A stretch of 64,000 bases of DNA from Bergeyella sp. (GTDB lineage: Bacteria; Bacteroidota; Bacteroidia; Flavobacteriales; Weeksellaceae): NCBI GenBank assembly GCA_030263285.1, contig SZYB01000002.1, positions 372,001 to 436,000 of the forward strand. Direction: 5' to 3'. The notes beneath the pieces are model-generated. The model saw only the letters and a list, made by a program, of their open reading frames with translations, was not told where the DNA came from and did not search any database. Positions 27,877-37,956 of the stretch are shown here, piece by piece; the stretch's first letter is position 1; the number at the start of each line of letters is the position of its first letter. Position numbers and translations under genes: made by a program.

Positions 27877-28959
27877 ATGAAAAATATTATAATAACGGGG
27901 GGAGCTGGATTTATAGGTTCTCATGTGGTGAGGGAATTTGTGAAGAATAATCCCGACAAGAAAATCATTAATCTTGACGCTCTTACTTATGCGGGGAATT
28001 TGGAGAATCTCAAAGATATAGAAAATGCGCCCAATTATATTTTTGAAAAAGCAGATATCACCAAAGAAGAAGAGATAGAAAAGTTGTTTAGGAGGTACAA
28101 ACCCGATTCTGTTGTGCATTTGGCGGCGGAATCTCATGTAGACAGAAGTATTGCTGATCCCAATGCCTTTATCAACACCAATGTGATTGGCACGGCGAAT
28201 TTACTGAATATGTGCAGAAAATACTGGGCACTTTCTCCGGTAGAAAGTCGTGGAAACTCTGACGGTAAAAAGAGAATGCACCTGTTTTATCACGTGTCCA
28301 CCGATGAGGTATATGGGGCATTAGGGGACACGGGTTTTTTTACTGAGCAAACGCCGTATGATCCCCAATCTCCGTATTCTGCAAGCAAAGCAGCATCAGA
28401 CCATTTGGTAAGAGCCTACGGAAATACGTACGGTGTTCCTTTTATTTTATCCAATTGCTCCAATAATTACGGGCCCAATCATTTTCCGGAAAAACTTATT
28501 CCACTCTGTATTTCTAATATTTTGCAGGAAAAGCCGCTCCCTGTTTATGGAGACGGAAACTATACGAGAGACTGGCTTTTTGTGGTAGATCATGCCCGTG
28601 CCATTCATCAGATTTTCTTTGAGGCCAAAACGGGAGAAACGTACAATATAGGAGGCTTTAATGAATGGAAAAATATAGACCTTATAAAGGAACTCATAAA
28701 ACAGATGGATGAGAAATTAGGCAGAGAAAAAGGGGCTTCGGAAAGACTCATTACTTACGTGAAGGATAGACCGGGTCATGATAAGCGCTATGCCATTGAT
28801 GCTACAAAGCTGAACAAAGACCTGGGATGGAAGCCCAGTGTGAGTTTTCAGGAGGGGCTTGGTAGGACGATAGACTGGTATCTGGAAAATCAAGAGTGGC
28901 TGAAAAATGTAACCTCCGGAGCTTATCAAAATTATTATGCGCGTCAATATTCGTCCTGA
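27877..28959 (+). CDS. rmlB: dTDP-glucose 4,6-dehydratase
   Basis: A 360-residue extended SDR. The NAD motif [11 protein letters not shown] is at the N-terminus, with '[12 protein letters not shown]', catalytic '[10 protein letters not shown]' (Tyr-x3-Lys) and '[14 protein letters not shown]' following. It makes dTDP-4-keto-6-deoxyglucose, the shared precursor for the FdtA/FdtB branch at 8.1-10.5 kb and for rhamnose. The spacing to rmlC is 26 bases. Confidence 0.95.
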   Translation: MKNIIITGGAGFIGSHVVREFVKNNPDKKIINLDALTYAGNLENLKDIENAPNYIFEKADITKEEEIEKLFRRYKPDSVVHLAAESHVDRSIADPNAFINTNVIGTANLLNMCRKYWALSPVESRGNSDGKKRMHLFYHVSTDEVYGALGDTGFFTEQTPYDPQSPYSASKAASDHLVRAYGNTYGVPFILSNCSNNYGPNHFPEKLIPLCISNILQEKPLPVYGDGNYTRDWLFVVDHARAIHQIFFEAKTGETYNIGGFNEWKNIDLIKELIKQMDEKLGREKGASERLITYVKDRPGHDKRYAIDATKLNKDLGWKPSVSFQEGLGRTIDWYLENQEWLKNVTSGAYQNYYARQYSS

Positions 28960-28979
28960 GAAATACGTATTATGATATT

Positions 28980-29837
28980 ATGAAAGGAATAATTCTTGCG
29001 GGAGGATCTGGTACCCGGCTTTATCCGCTCACCATTTCGGTAAGTAAACAGCTGATGCCTGTTTATGACAAACCTATGATTTATTATCCTTTGTCTACAC
29101 TTCTTTTGGCAGGGGTTAGAGAGGTGCTTATCATTACCACGCCTCATGATCAAGAAGCCTTCATAAAATTGCTGGGAGACGGTTCTCAGTTGGGATGCCA
29201 CTTCGAATACAAAGCACAGCCTAGTCCGGAGGGTTTGGCTCAGGCGTTTGTCCTGGGTAAAGATTTTATAGGGGGTGATTCTGTCGCTTTGGTGTTGGGA
29301 GATAATATTTTCTATGGCACAGGTCTTCACAATCTCTTGGCAAGTAAAACGAAGGTAAAGGGAGGATGTGTTTTTGCCTATCAGGTTTCTGATCCGGAGA
29401 GGTACGGTGTGGTAGAGTTTGATAAAGATTTTAAAGTACTCTCTATAGAGGAGAAGCCTCAAAATCCGAAATCCAATTATGCTGTGCCGGGACTCTACTT
29501 TTATGACAATTCTGTAGTGCAGTATGCAGAATCACTAGCCCCTTCCTCAAGAGGGGAGTTGGAGATCACGGACATCAACAAAATATATTTGGAGAAAGGA
29601 AGCTTGGAGGTGGGGGTAATGGGGAGAGGGACGGTCTGGCTGGATACAGGGACTTTTGATTCCCTGCATGAAGCCTCAGAGTTTGTAAAGGTTCTGGAAA
29701 AAAGACAGGGGTTTAAGATTTCCTGTATTGAGGAGATCGCTTATAAGAAAGGATACATAAACGAGGAAGAAGTTTTGCGTTCTGCAGAGAAATATGGAAA
29801 AAGCGGATATGGTGCCTACCTAAGAAAAATGGTATAA
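28980..29837 (+). CDS. rmlA: Glucose-1-phosphate thymidylyltransferase
   Basis: A 285-residue nucleotidyltransferase of the short RmlA type. The signature '[16 protein letters not shown]' follows the start, with '[17 protein letters not shown]' and '[10 protein letters not shown]' later. The ATG at 28980 is used because 'MKGIILAGG' is the conserved beginning; the open frame extends upstream into rmlB. It provides dTDP-glucose to the pathway. It is the last gene of the polysaccharide locus. Confidence 0.95.
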   Translation: MKGIILAGGSGTRLYPLTISVSKQLMPVYDKPMIYYPLSTLLLAGVREVLIITTPHDQEAFIKLLGDGSQLGCHFEYKAQPSPEGLAQAFVLGKDFIGGDSVALVLGDNIFYGTGLHNLLASKTKVKGGCVFAYQVSDPERYGVVEFDKDFKVLSIEEKPQNPKSNYAVPGLYFYDNSVVQYAESLAPSSRGELEITDINKIYLEKGSLEVGVMGRGTVWLDTGTFDSLHEASEFVKVLEKRQGFKISCIEEIAYKKGYINEEEVLRSAEKYGKSGYGAYLRKMV

Positions 29838-29861
29838 AAGTGCTTATGATTTTCTTTATCT

Positions 29862-29893
29862 AACTTACCTAAGGAGAGTAAGTTTATTTATTC
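29862..29893 (+). terminator. Candidate terminator after rmlA
   Basis: AACTTAC (29862-29868) and GTAAGTT (29878-29884) form a 7-bp stem followed by the T-rich TATTTATT. It is a plausible end of the polysaccharide operon, just before the rimO promoter. Confidence 0.5.
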
Positions 29894-29894
29894 C

Positions 29895-29902
29895 TAAATT
29901 TG
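29895..29902 (+). promoter_or_regulatory. Candidate -7 element TAAATTTG upstream of rimO
   Basis: TAAATTTG matches TAnnTTTG and ends 19 bases before the rimO start. No consensus -33 box is seen at the usual distance. Confidence 0.45.
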
Positions 29903-29921
29903 CACTTTTCTATGGTAAACT

Positions 29922-31223
29922 ATGCGCACAAAATCTACGGGCAAGAAGAAAATTAGTGTAATCACTTTGGGCTGTTCCAAGAATCTTTACGATTCGGAGG
30001 TGCTTATGGGACGGTTAAAGGCAGACGGAAAAGAGGTAGTACATGAAGAGCGTGGAGATGTGGTGGTGATTAACACCTGTGGTTTTATAGACAACGCAAA
30101 GGAGGAGTCTGTCAATACTATTTTAGCGTATGTAGAGGCAAAAAAAAGAGGGGAAGTAGAGCGGTTATTTGTTACCGGATGCCTTTCAGAGCGTTATAAG
30201 TCAGACCTTATCAAAGAGATTCCGGACGTAGATCGATATTTTGGTACGAGAGATTTGCCCGTACTCCTTAAACATCTGGGAGCAGATTACAAGCACGAGC
30301 TTATAGGGGAAAGACTTACCACCACTCCCAAACATTATGCTTACCTAAAAATTTCAGAAGGTTGTGACAGACCTTGCTCTTTTTGTGCGATTCCTTTAAT
30401 GAGAGGTCGTCATATTTCCACGCCTGTGGAGCAGTTGGTGTCGGAAGCCGAAAAGCTCGCGAAAGGAGGGGTAAAAGAACTGATTCTCATTGCACAAGAC
30501 CTCACGTATTATGGGCTGGATCTTTATAAAAAAAGATATTTGGGACTACTTCTGAAAAACTTGGTAAAGGTGAAAGGGATAGATTGGATTCGGCTTCACT
30601 ATGCATTTCCTGCGGGATTTCCAGAGGAGGTTTTGGAGATTATGAGAGACGAGCCTAAAGTATGCAACTATATTGATATTCCTTTACAGCATATCAGTTC
30701 CGATATCCTGAGATCTATGAGAAGAGGAACTACGCAGGAAAAAACGAATAGGCTCTTGGAGAAGTTCAGGGAAAAAGTTCCCGATATGGCAATCAGGACC
30801 ACTCTTATTGTGGGGTATCCGGGAGAGACGGAAGAGCATTTCCAGGAATTAAAGAACTGGGTGAAAGACCAGCGGTTTGATCGTTTGGGCTGTTTTGCTT
30901 ATTCTCACGAAGAGAACACGCATGCCTATGGCTTGACAGACGATGTGACCCCAGAAATAAAAGAGAGAAGAGTGGGAGAAATCATGGCGCTCCAGTCTCA
31001 AATTTCATGGGAGAAGAATCAGGAAAAAGTAGGGAAGATCTACAGGTGTATTTTTGATAGAAAAGAAGGAAATTATTTTGTAGGGAGAACAGAGTCTGAT
31101 TCTCCGGATGTAGACAATACGGTGCTGGTAGAGGCGGAAGGAAACTACATTTCCGTGGGGAGTTTTACAGACATAAAAATAACCTCTGCCGAAGATTTTG
31201 ACCTGTGCGGGGTGCCGGTATAA
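29922..31223 (+). CDS. rimO: Ribosomal protein S12 methylthiotransferase RimO
   Basis: A 433-residue radical-SAM methylthiotransferase that modifies an Asp of ribosomal protein S12. The N-terminal MTTase domain carries the three cluster cysteines ('GCSKNLYDSEVL', 'NTCGF', 'GCLSERY'). The radical SAM motif CDRPCSFC (Cys148, Cys152, Cys155) follows, and a C-terminal TRAM domain is present. The 'LYDSE' and 'AYSHEENT' segments distinguish RimO from MiaB. It is outside the polysaccharide locus and marks its right border. Confidence 0.95.
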   Translation: MRTKSTGKKKISVITLGCSKNLYDSEVLMGRLKADGKEVVHEERGDVVVINTCGFIDNAKEESVNTILAYVEAKKRGEVERLFVTGCLSERYKSDLIKEIPDVDRYFGTRDLPVLLKHLGADYKHELIGERLTTTPKHYAYLKISEGCDRPCSFCAIPLMRGRHISTPVEQLVSEAEKLAKGGVKELILIAQDLTYYGLDLYKKRYLGLLLKNLVKVKGIDWIRLHYAFPAGFPEEVLEIMRDEPKVCNYIDIPLQHISSDILRSMRRGTTQEKTNRLLEKFREKVPDMAIRTTLIVGYPGETEEHFQELKNWVKDQRFDRLGCFAYSHEENTHAYGLTDDVTPEIKERRVGEIMALQSQISWEKNQEKVGKIYRCIFDRKEGNYFVGRTESDSPDVDNTVLVEAEGNYISVGSFTDIKITSAEDFDLCGVPV

Positions 31224-31384
31224 AAATCTTACCTCTGTACTTTTCATCATGGGAAGTTATCATCTTCTGTTTGCTCGGTCCTGTTTTAAAAGAGAAATGA
31301 CATCATAGCAAGGAGAGTCAGAAAACATACAAGACAGTATCATCGTGTCCAAAATTATTATGTTCAAGGTAATTTTACCAGATA

Positions 31385-31828
31385 ATGAAAAAATTAAGAA
31401 TACGGAATATCGGTTGGGCTATTTTGTTTATTCTTTCGACTATTTTTTTTACTTCTTTTGCAGAAAGAAAAAGCTTTGTTTTCGTCTCTTTTTACAGTGA
31501 TAGATTTAACGGAAGAAAAACAGCGAGTGGGGAGATTTTTAGCAATAAAATGATCTCTGCGGCACATAAAAAACTCTCTTTTGGGACCCAGGTAAAAATT
31601 ACCAATATAAAAAACGGAAAAAGCATCATCGTAAAAATTAACGACAGGGGACCTTATGTAAAAGGAAGAGCGTTTGATCTTTCCAAGGAAGCATTTAGGA
31701 AAATAGGGAGCCTAAAAAAAGGAGTTTTGAAGGTGAGATATGAAATACTGGGGCACAAAAAGAAGATTATTCTTCAAGCTCAACGAGTACGGGGCAATGA
31801 TCCGAGTGCATTGCCTCTTTCAAAATGA
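31385..31828 (+). CDS. RlpA-like septal ring/double-psi beta-barrel protein
   Basis: A 147-residue exported protein with an N-terminal hydrophobic helix (about residues 9-27) and an RlpA domain: 'ASGEIFSNKMISAAHKKL', 'FGTQVKITNI' and 'INDRGPYVKGRAFDLS'. RlpA proteins bind or cleave denuded peptidoglycan. No SPOR domain follows. The last 62 bases overlap the 3' end of the convergent xth gene, so the basic tail of this protein is encoded opposite the exonuclease C-terminus. Confidence 0.85.
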   Translation: MKKLRIRNIGWAILFILSTIFFTSFAERKSFVFVSFYSDRFNGRKTASGEIFSNKMISAAHKKLSFGTQVKITNIKNGKSIIVKINDRGPYVKGRAFDLSKEAFRKIGSLKKGVLKVRYEILGHKKKIILQAQRVRGNDPSALPLSK

Positions 31829-32531
31829 GTGCTCTTGTAAGTTTTTTTTTCAGAGTTTGTGTTACAAAGTGGTAATCAATCCTCCATCCCTTGTTTTTTG
31901 CTCTTGCATTTTGTCTGTAACTCCACCAAGAATATTGATCTCTCTGGGAATTAAAAAACCGAAAGGTGTCTACAAGTTTGCATTTTTCTATAAATTGTGT
32001 CATCCACTCTCTTTCTACGGGCAGAAATCCGGAAACAGATTTCAGTCGTACGGGGTCATGAATGTCCGTTTCTTTGTGACAGATATTAAAATCTCCGCTG
32101 ATGATCAGATTGGGAACTTTTTTTTGAAGTTCCAGAATATGATCTAACAGATCATCACAAAATTTTAGTTTGAAGTCCAGTCTTTCCATATTTGAAGCAC
32201 TGGGGACGTAAGTAGACACAACGGAAAATTCATCGAAGTCTGCCCGAATGATTCTTCCTTCATTGTCATAATCCTCCATTCCACAACCGAAGGCAATCCG
32301 ATTCGGTTTCTTTTTCGTTGCAATGCCTACGCCGCTATAGCCTTTTTTCACTGCTGAGTGCCAATAACTGTAATATCCGGCTTTCTCAAAACTATCTATA
32401 TCTATCTGATCCTTTTGTGCTTTACTTTCTTGAAAGCAAATAATGTCGGGATTTGCAAAACTCAACCAGTCCATAAAATCTTTTTTTAGAGCAGCCCGAA
32501 TTCCGTTGACATTGTAAGAAATAACTTTCAT
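31767..32531 (-). CDS. xth: Exodeoxyribonuclease III
   Basis: A 254-residue exonuclease III/AP endonuclease family protein for base-excision repair. It starts 'MKVISYNVNGIRAALKK' with 'CFQESKAQ' (metal-binding Glu), 'GDFNICH' and the terminal 'SDHCPV' (catalytic His). It is full length. It lies ten bases downstream of porX on the same strand and is probably co-transcribed with it, and it overlaps the convergent RlpA-like gene. Confidence 0.95.
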   Translation of the reverse strand: MKVISYNVNGIRAALKKDFMDWLSFANPDIICFQESKAQKDQIDIDSFEKAGYYSYWHSAVKKGYSGVGIATKKKPNRIAFGCGMEDYDNEGRIIRADFDEFSVVSTYVPSASNMERLDFKLKFCDDLLDHILELQKKVPNLIISGDFNICHKETDIHDPVRLKSVSGFLPVEREWMTQFIEKCKLVDTFRFFNSQRDQYSWWSYRQNARAKNKGWRIDYHFVTQTLKKKLTRALILKEAMHSDHCPVLVELEE

Positions 32532-32541
32532 ACACCGTAAT

Positions 32542-34083
32542 TTATTTGGGTTCTAGAATGGAGATGGGAACGATGCATTCTTCTAAAGAAATTCCCCCAT
32601 GTTGGTAAGTATCTTTGTAATATTGTACAAAATGGTTGTAGTTCTTAGGATAAACGAGGTAAGTATTGTTCTTTGCAAAAATATATTTTGAGCTAAGGTT
32701 TCCTTTGGGTAAAAATATTTTTTCTGGATTTGTACACGCCCAGACCTCTTTTTCGTCGTAGGTTATACTCTTTCCTGTTTTGTATCGTATGTTGGTGGAG
32801 GTTTCTTTGTCTCCAATCACCTGGCTGGGTTTTTTTACATAAATGGTGCCGTGATCCGTGGTGATCACAAGCCGGAACTTCTGTTCTGCTGCCAGCTTTA
32901 TAATGCGGAGAAGAAAAGCGTTTTCAAACCAGTTAAAGGTAAGGGATCTAAAGGTTTTATCGTCTCTTATAAGCTGGTCCACAATGGTATTATCGGTTTT
33001 TGCGTGCGAGAGGATATCGATAAAGTTGTATACAACCACCATTACATCCAGATTCTTGTACTGATTGAAGTCATCGGCGATTTTCCTTTCAAAATCGGCA
33101 TTTAGAATTTTAAAGTACCTCATGGATTTTTCAGAAAGACCCAGCCTTTTAAGCTGGTCTGCCAGAAAATCTTTTTCGAACTCGTTTTTATTTCCTTCTT
33201 CGTTATCGTTAAGCCATTTATCGGGAAATCTCCTCTGGATTTCCAGGGGCATAAGCCCTGCAAAAAAAGCATTTCTGGCATACTGTGTGGCCGTAGGAAG
33301 GATGCTGTAATACCCCTCTTCGCAGACTTCATCATAGTGCTTTGTAAAAAGAGGCTTTATCACTTTCCACTGATCATATCTCAGGTTGTCGATGACCAGA
33401 AGAAAAGTTTTTGTTTTTTCTATTTCGGGTTTTATCCTTTCCTTAAAAAGGGTATGGCTCATCAGTGGCTTATCTGCAGACTGCAACCATGAGGTATAAT
33501 TCTTTTCGATAAATTTTGCAAACTGGATGTTGGCTTCTTCTTTCTGGGATTGCAAAAGTTGTACGAATTCATTATCGAAGACTTTATCAAACTTTAGTTC
33601 CCAGGTCATAATTTTTTTATAGTATTCTATCCATTCTTCGTAAGACTTTATGGAGGAAAGCTCCATAGACAGATTCCGAAATTCCTGCTGATATTGCAGG
33701 ATGGTCTTTTGTTCTACTAAATTTTCCTCTTCCAGGTTTTTTTTTAAAGAAAGTAGGACCTGGTTGGGATTGATGGGTTTAAGAAGATAGTCGTCAATTT
33801 CAGATCCTATAGCTTCTTCCATGGTGCACTCTTCTTCGCTTTTGGTGACCATAACTATCTTTAGGGAAGAATCTTTTTCTTTTAGCAGAGGTATTGCCTC
33901 TATTCCAGAAATACCCGGCATATCTTCGTCTAGCAGAACCAGTTGGAATTTTTCTCGATTCAAGATCTCCATAGCTTCATTTGCGCTATTAGAAGTGGTG
34001 ACGGAGTATCCTTTGTTTTCTAAAAAAAATTTATGAGGCGTTAGAAAATCTATTTCATCATCTATCCAGAGTATTTTTGGCAT
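32542..34083 (-). CDS. porX: T9SS response regulator PorX (receiver plus PglZ/alkaline phosphatase domain)
   Basis: A 513-residue PorX orthologue. An N-terminal CheY-like receiver has acidic Asp8/Asp9, phospho-acceptor Asp52 in 'LLDEDMPG' and 'VMVTKSEEE'. A helical linker follows, then a PglZ-type phosphatase domain with 'LLVIDNLRYDQW' and 'TTDHGTIYVK'. PorX works with the PorY kinase and the PorV/SigP regulators to control type IX secretion in Bacteroidota. No other T9SS gene is present in the window. Confidence 0.93.
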   Translation of the reverse strand: MPKILWIDDEIDFLTPHKFFLENKGYSVTTSNSANEAMEILNREKFQLVLLDEDMPGISGIEAIPLLKEKDSSLKIVMVTKSEEECTMEEAIGSEIDDYLLKPINPNQVLLSLKKNLEEENLVEQKTILQYQQEFRNLSMELSSIKSYEEWIEYYKKIMTWELKFDKVFDNEFVQLLQSQKEEANIQFAKFIEKNYTSWLQSADKPLMSHTLFKERIKPEIEKTKTFLLVIDNLRYDQWKVIKPLFTKHYDEVCEEGYYSILPTATQYARNAFFAGLMPLEIQRRFPDKWLNDNEEGNKNEFEKDFLADQLKRLGLSEKSMRYFKILNADFERKIADDFNQYKNLDVMVVVYNFIDILSHAKTDNTIVDQLIRDDKTFRSLTFNWFENAFLLRIIKLAAEQKFRLVITTDHGTIYVKKPSQVIGDKETSTNIRYKTGKSITYDEKEVWACTNPEKIFLPKGNLSSKYIFAKNNTYLVYPKNYNHFVQYYKDTYQHGGISLEECIVPISILEPK

Positions 34084-34113
34084 GTTCTATTGTTAAGCGG
34101 TCGGTTCAGACCA

Positions 34114-34121
34114 CAAAAGTA
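34114..34121 (-). promoter_or_regulatory. Candidate -7 element TACTTTTG upstream of porX
   Basis: On the minus strand TACTTTTG matches TAnnTTTG and lies 30 bases upstream of the porX start. No -33 box is recognised at the standard distance. Confidence 0.45.
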
Positions 34122-34255
34122 CAAACTAAACCCATAATATTCAGATAAGAAATAGGTAAAAATAGGTTAAATAAAAAAGCACATTTTTCCAAACGGAAAT
34201 CGAAAAAACCAGACAAAAAATTAAGGTTATTTTAGCAGGCTAAGGAATTGGGTTT

Positions 34256-35473
34256 ATGAAACACAACAAGCTAAAGATAATAAGTGATCCGGTCTATGGA
34301 TTTATAAAGGTACCGTATGACATTTTGTTTGATGTTATGGAGCATCCTTATTTCCAGAGACTTAGAAGGATTTCACAGACAGGGCTTCTCCATCTGGTTT
34401 TTCCAGGTGCGACGCATTCCAGATTTCAGCATGCTTTGGGCGCCATGCATCTTATGTTTGTGACGCTGGAGAGTCTCAAGCATAAGGGGGTGAAAATTTC
34501 TTCTCAGGAAGAGGAGGCAGCATTGTTGGCTATATTAATGCATGATTTAGGACATGGACCTTTTTCTCATGCACTAGAGAATAAATTGGTAAAGGGTTGT
34601 CACCATGAAAAGCTTTCTCTTATTTTTATAGAGAAGCTCAATGAGTTTTTTGAGGGCAAATTGTCTACGGCTTTGGAAATGTTTATGGGGAAATACCACA
34701 GAAAATTTTTTAACCAGCTTATTTCTTCCCAACTGGATCTGGACAGACTGGATTATTTAAAAAGAGATAGTTTTTACTCAGGGGTTTCGGAAGGAAATAT
34801 CAATACCATGAGAATCATCTCTATGTTCAACGTTTCTCATGATGAGCTGGTAGTGGATGCGAAAGGAATTTATTCAATAGAAAGTTTTTTGTCTGCGAGG
34901 ATGTTTATGTATTGGCAGGTTTATTATCATAAGACAGCGATATTGGGAGAACACCTTTTGGTGAGCATTATCCAGAGAGCACAATTTTTGGCAAAAAAAG
35001 GGGAACCCCTTGACGCAGGAAAGAATTTGGCCTATTTTTTATGTGGAGAAAACTTTGATGTTTTTGAGAAAGAGACCTTAGAAGTTTTTACCAGGCTAGA
35101 TGACACAGATATCCTTCAGGCGGTAAAAACATGGCAGACTCATCCTGATTTTATTTTATCCTATTTGTGTAGATCGGTTATAGAGAGAAAATTTTCTAAA
35201 ACCGAAATGGCCTCTACCCCTTTTTCTAGAGAAATCATAGAGGAGAAAATAGCACTCACCAATCAATTGTTTTGTACAGAAGAGGGAGGGTTTTTGGTGG
35301 GAGAAGTATTCAGGAAATTTATTCCCTATCACAAAGATAGGGATCCTATTTTTTTGCTCACCAAAGAGGGAGAAAGGGTTTGTATAGATCACTCAAGCCA
35401 ACAGGTTTTGGCGGGGTCCATCGGTTCTTGTACGGAAAAGTATATCTTGATTTATCCGAGAGAAATCTCATAA
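34256..35473 (+). CDS. HD-domain phosphohydrolase
   Basis: A 405-residue protein of the dGTPase/SAMHD1-like HD superfamily, common as a conserved gene next to lpxD in flavobacteria. The metal site is visible: '[14 protein letters not shown]' (first His), '[13 protein letters not shown]' (HD) and '[15 protein letters not shown]' (distal Asp). The substrate is not known; a nucleotide triphosphohydrolase activity is likely by family. The gene precedes the lipid A operon on the same strand. Confidence 0.85.
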   Translation: MKHNKLKIISDPVYGFIKVPYDILFDVMEHPYFQRLRRISQTGLLHLVFPGATHSRFQHALGAMHLMFVTLESLKHKGVKISSQEEEAALLAILMHDLGHGPFSHALENKLVKGCHHEKLSLIFIEKLNEFFEGKLSTALEMFMGKYHRKFFNQLISSQLDLDRLDYLKRDSFYSGVSEGNINTMRIISMFNVSHDELVVDAKGIYSIESFLSARMFMYWQVYYHKTAILGEHLLVSIIQRAQFLAKKGEPLDAGKNLAYFLCGENFDVFEKETLEVFTRLDDTDILQAVKTWQTHPDFILSYLCRSVIERKFSKTEMASTPFSREIIEEKIALTNQLFCTEEGGFLVGEVFRKFIPYHKDRDPIFLLTKEGERVCIDHSSQQVLAGSIGSCTEKYILIYPREIS

Positions 35474-35517
35474 TTCGTTTCAAAAAACTGGGGGAGTGTG
35501 TTTCTTGGGGATTTTTC

Positions 35518-35525
35518 TATATTTG
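35518..35525 (+). promoter_or_regulatory. Candidate -7 element TATATTTG immediately before lpxD
   Basis: TATATTTG ends only seven bases before the lpxD ATG at 35533. If used, transcription would begin at or just before the start codon, giving a leaderless or nearly leaderless mRNA. Confidence 0.5.
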
Positions 35526-35532
35526 CAGAAGT

Positions 35533-36564
35533 ATGGAGTATAGTGCATCTCAGATAGCCGAATATATAGGTGGGGAGATAATAGGAAACCCGAATACGCT
35601 CATTACAGGGGTTTCTCCTATAGAGGAGGGGGAGAAGGGGTGTCTTTCTTTTATAGATCAAGACAGGTTTGAGCGTTTTTTAGAAGAGACGAAATGCTCT
35701 GTTGTCATTGTTTCAAAAAGATTTGTCAAAACGGGTAAATCCTACAATCCTACTCTTATCGTGGTGGAAGATGCTTACCCTTCTTTTCAGAGGCTTATGC
35801 ACCTTTATCAGGCTTCTCAGGAGAGAAGAACCGGAATAGAGCAGGGCGCGTTTATTCATGAAAATGCTCAAATAGAAGAAGGGGTCTATGTTGGCGCTTT
35901 CGCTTATATTTCAGAAAAGACCAAAGTGGGTACGGGTACCTTGATTTATCCTCAGGTCTACATAGGTAAGGGGGTAAGAATAGGAAAGAATTGTAAGGTA
36001 GATTCTGGTGTAAAAATATATGATTATTGTAGGATAGGGGATAATTGTGTGATTCATTCTAATAGTGTTATTGGAGGTGATGGCTTTGGTTTTCAGCTTA
36101 CCCCGGAGGGATTTAAGAAAATCCCGCAGTTGGGAAATGTGATTATAGAGGACGAGGTAGAGATCGGGTCAAACTGCTCTATCGACAGAGCTACCATAGG
36201 ATCTACCGTGATAGGTAAGGGATCGAAGATTGATAATCTTATACAGATCGCACACAACGTAAAGATCGGGAAAAATAACGTTATTGCTGCACAGACGGGG
36301 ATAGCAGGATCTTCTACCCTCGGGGATTGGAACCAAATTGGGGGTCAGGTGGGTATTGTAGGACACATAAAAATAGGAAATAAAGTAAAGATTCAGGCAC
36401 AGAGTGGTGTGAATAATAATCTTGCCAATGGAGAGATTGTCTACGGTTCTCCTGCATTTGCTGCCAATGATTTTAGGAAAAATTATGTACACTTCAGAAA
36501 TCTTACCCAGATAGTAAAGAGAGTAGACAGAATAGAAAAAAATAGTCTGAAAGCTCATGAGTGA
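35533..36564 (+). CDS. lpxD: UDP-3-O-(3-hydroxyacyl)glucosamine N-acyltransferase
   Basis: A 343-residue LpxD, third step of lipid A synthesis. The N-terminal uridine-binding domain ('[14 protein letters not shown]', '[16 protein letters not shown]') precedes a left-handed beta-helix with the catalytic His in '[12 protein letters not shown]'. The ATG at 35533 matches the conserved family N-terminus. The frame is open further upstream, but that region overlaps the HD gene and has no similarity. The next gene overlaps by eight bases. Confidence 0.93.
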   Translation: MEYSASQIAEYIGGEIIGNPNTLITGVSPIEEGEKGCLSFIDQDRFERFLEETKCSVVIVSKRFVKTGKSYNPTLIVVEDAYPSFQRLMHLYQASQERRTGIEQGAFIHENAQIEEGVYVGAFAYISEKTKVGTGTLIYPQVYIGKGVRIGKNCKVDSGVKIYDYCRIGDNCVIHSNSVIGGDGFGFQLTPEGFKKIPQLGNVIIEDEVEIGSNCSIDRATIGSTVIGKGSKIDNLIQIAHNVKIGKNNVIAAQTGIAGSSTLGDWNQIGGQVGIVGHIKIGNKVKIQAQSGVNNNLANGEIVYGSPAFAANDFRKNYVHFRNLTQIVKRVDRIEKNSLKAHE

Positions 36565-37948
36565 CAAACAGAAAACACTAAAAAAAGAGGCGAGATTATC
36601 GGGGATAGGTTTGCATACGGGCAAGGAGGTGACCCTCACGGTAAAGCCGGCCAAAGAGAACACGGGGTTTGTTTTTGTGCGCACAGATTTGGAGGGGCAT
36701 CCACAGGTGGAGGCAGATGTGAACTACGTAAGTAACACCGAGCGTGGGACTACGCTGGAGAAGTTAGGGGTAAAGATACATACGTGCGAGCATGTTTTGG
36801 CAGCATTAGTGGGCTGTGATGTAGATAATGCCATATTGGAAATGAACAGTTCTGAGCCTCCCATATTGGACGGATCCTCACGGTTCTTCCTGGAAGCGAT
36901 AGAGAAGGTGGGCGTAGTAGAACAAAATCAGGCTCGGGAGTATTTGGTCATAAAAGAAGTGTTGAGTTATTCAGACAGTACTACAGGCTCAGAGATTACC
37001 ATTATTCCTTCGGATCGCTATGAGGTGACCACTATGGTGGATTTTGGGACAAAGGTTTTAGGCACTCAAAATGCTTATATCAAAGATATTTCTGAGTTTA
37101 AAACCGAGATTTCTAGTGCGAGAACTTTCAGCTTTTTACATGAGTTGGAAATGCTTTTGGATGCGGGTCTTATCAAGGGAGGGGACATATCCAATGCGAT
37201 TGTTTACGTAGACAAAGAACTGACCCCCGAAATCTCCGAAAAACTAAAAAAAGCTTTTGGTAAAGAGGAGGTGTCTATTCGTCCGAATGGGATTTTAGAT
37301 AATCTCACATTAAAATATCCCAATGAGGCAGCGAGACATAAACTCCTAGACGTGATAGGGGATCTTGCGTTGGTAGGGGTAAAAATCAAGGGAAAAGTGA
37401 TCGCAAACAAGCCGGGACACTACATAAACACTCAATTTGCCAAAAAGCTTAACAGACAGTGGAAGCTCCAAAAAAAGAAAAATGTTCCGGAACTGGACTG
37501 GACCAGGGAACCTTTATACGATATCAACGGAATCATGAGGTTGCTTCCTCACAGACCTCCCTTTTTGCTTATTGATAAGATTTTTGAACTTTCGGATACG
37601 CATGTTGTAGGTCTTAAGAACATTTCCATGAATGAGCCTTTTTTTGTTGGTCATTTTCCTAAAGAACCCGTTTTTCCGGGTGTACTTCAGATTGAGGCGT
37701 TGGCACAGACGGGAGGTATATTGGTTTTGGCTAATGTGCCAGATCCGGAAAATTATTCTACCTATTTCGTAAAGATAGACAAGGTAAAATTCAAAAAAAA
37801 AGTGGTTCCAGGAGATACGTTGATATTCAAGATCGAGCTTATAGAACCCATTAGGAGAGGCATTGTTCATATGCAGGGGTACGGATACGTGGGGGAGGCA
37901 GTTGTAGTGGAGGCAGAGCTCATGGCACAAGTAGCAAAAAACAAGTAA
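36557..37948 (+). CDS. lpxC-fabZ: Bifunctional UDP-3-O-acyl-GlcNAc deacetylase / 3-hydroxyacyl-ACP dehydratase (LpxC-FabZ fusion)
   Basis: A 463-residue fusion typical of Bacteroidota. Residues 1 to about 305 form LpxC, with '[12 protein letters not shown]', Zn-ligand '[12 protein letters not shown]' and '[11 protein letters not shown]'. From about residue 320 a FabZ hot-dog domain carries catalytic His in '[14 protein letters not shown]' and Glu in '[15 protein letters not shown]'. The fusion joins the committed step of lipid A with the dehydratase that competes for the same 3-hydroxyacyl-ACP pool. Confidence 0.95.
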   Translation: MSDKQKTLKKEARLSGIGLHTGKEVTLTVKPAKENTGFVFVRTDLEGHPQVEADVNYVSNTERGTTLEKLGVKIHTCEHVLAALVGCDVDNAILEMNSSEPPILDGSSRFFLEAIEKVGVVEQNQAREYLVIKEVLSYSDSTTGSEITIIPSDRYEVTTMVDFGTKVLGTQNAYIKDISEFKTEISSARTFSFLHELEMLLDAGLIKGGDISNAIVYVDKELTPEISEKLKKAFGKEEVSIRPNGILDNLTLKYPNEAARHKLLDVIGDLALVGVKIKGKVIANKPGHYINTQFAKKLNRQWKLQKKKNVPELDWTREPLYDINGIMRLLPHRPPFLLIDKIFELSDTHVVGLKNISMNEPFFVGHFPKEPVFPGVLQIEALAQTGGILVLANVPDPENYSTYFVKIDKVKFKKKVVPGDTLIFKIELIEPIRRGIVHMQGYGYVGEAVVVEAELMAQVAKNK

Positions 37949-37956
37949 CAACGCGC

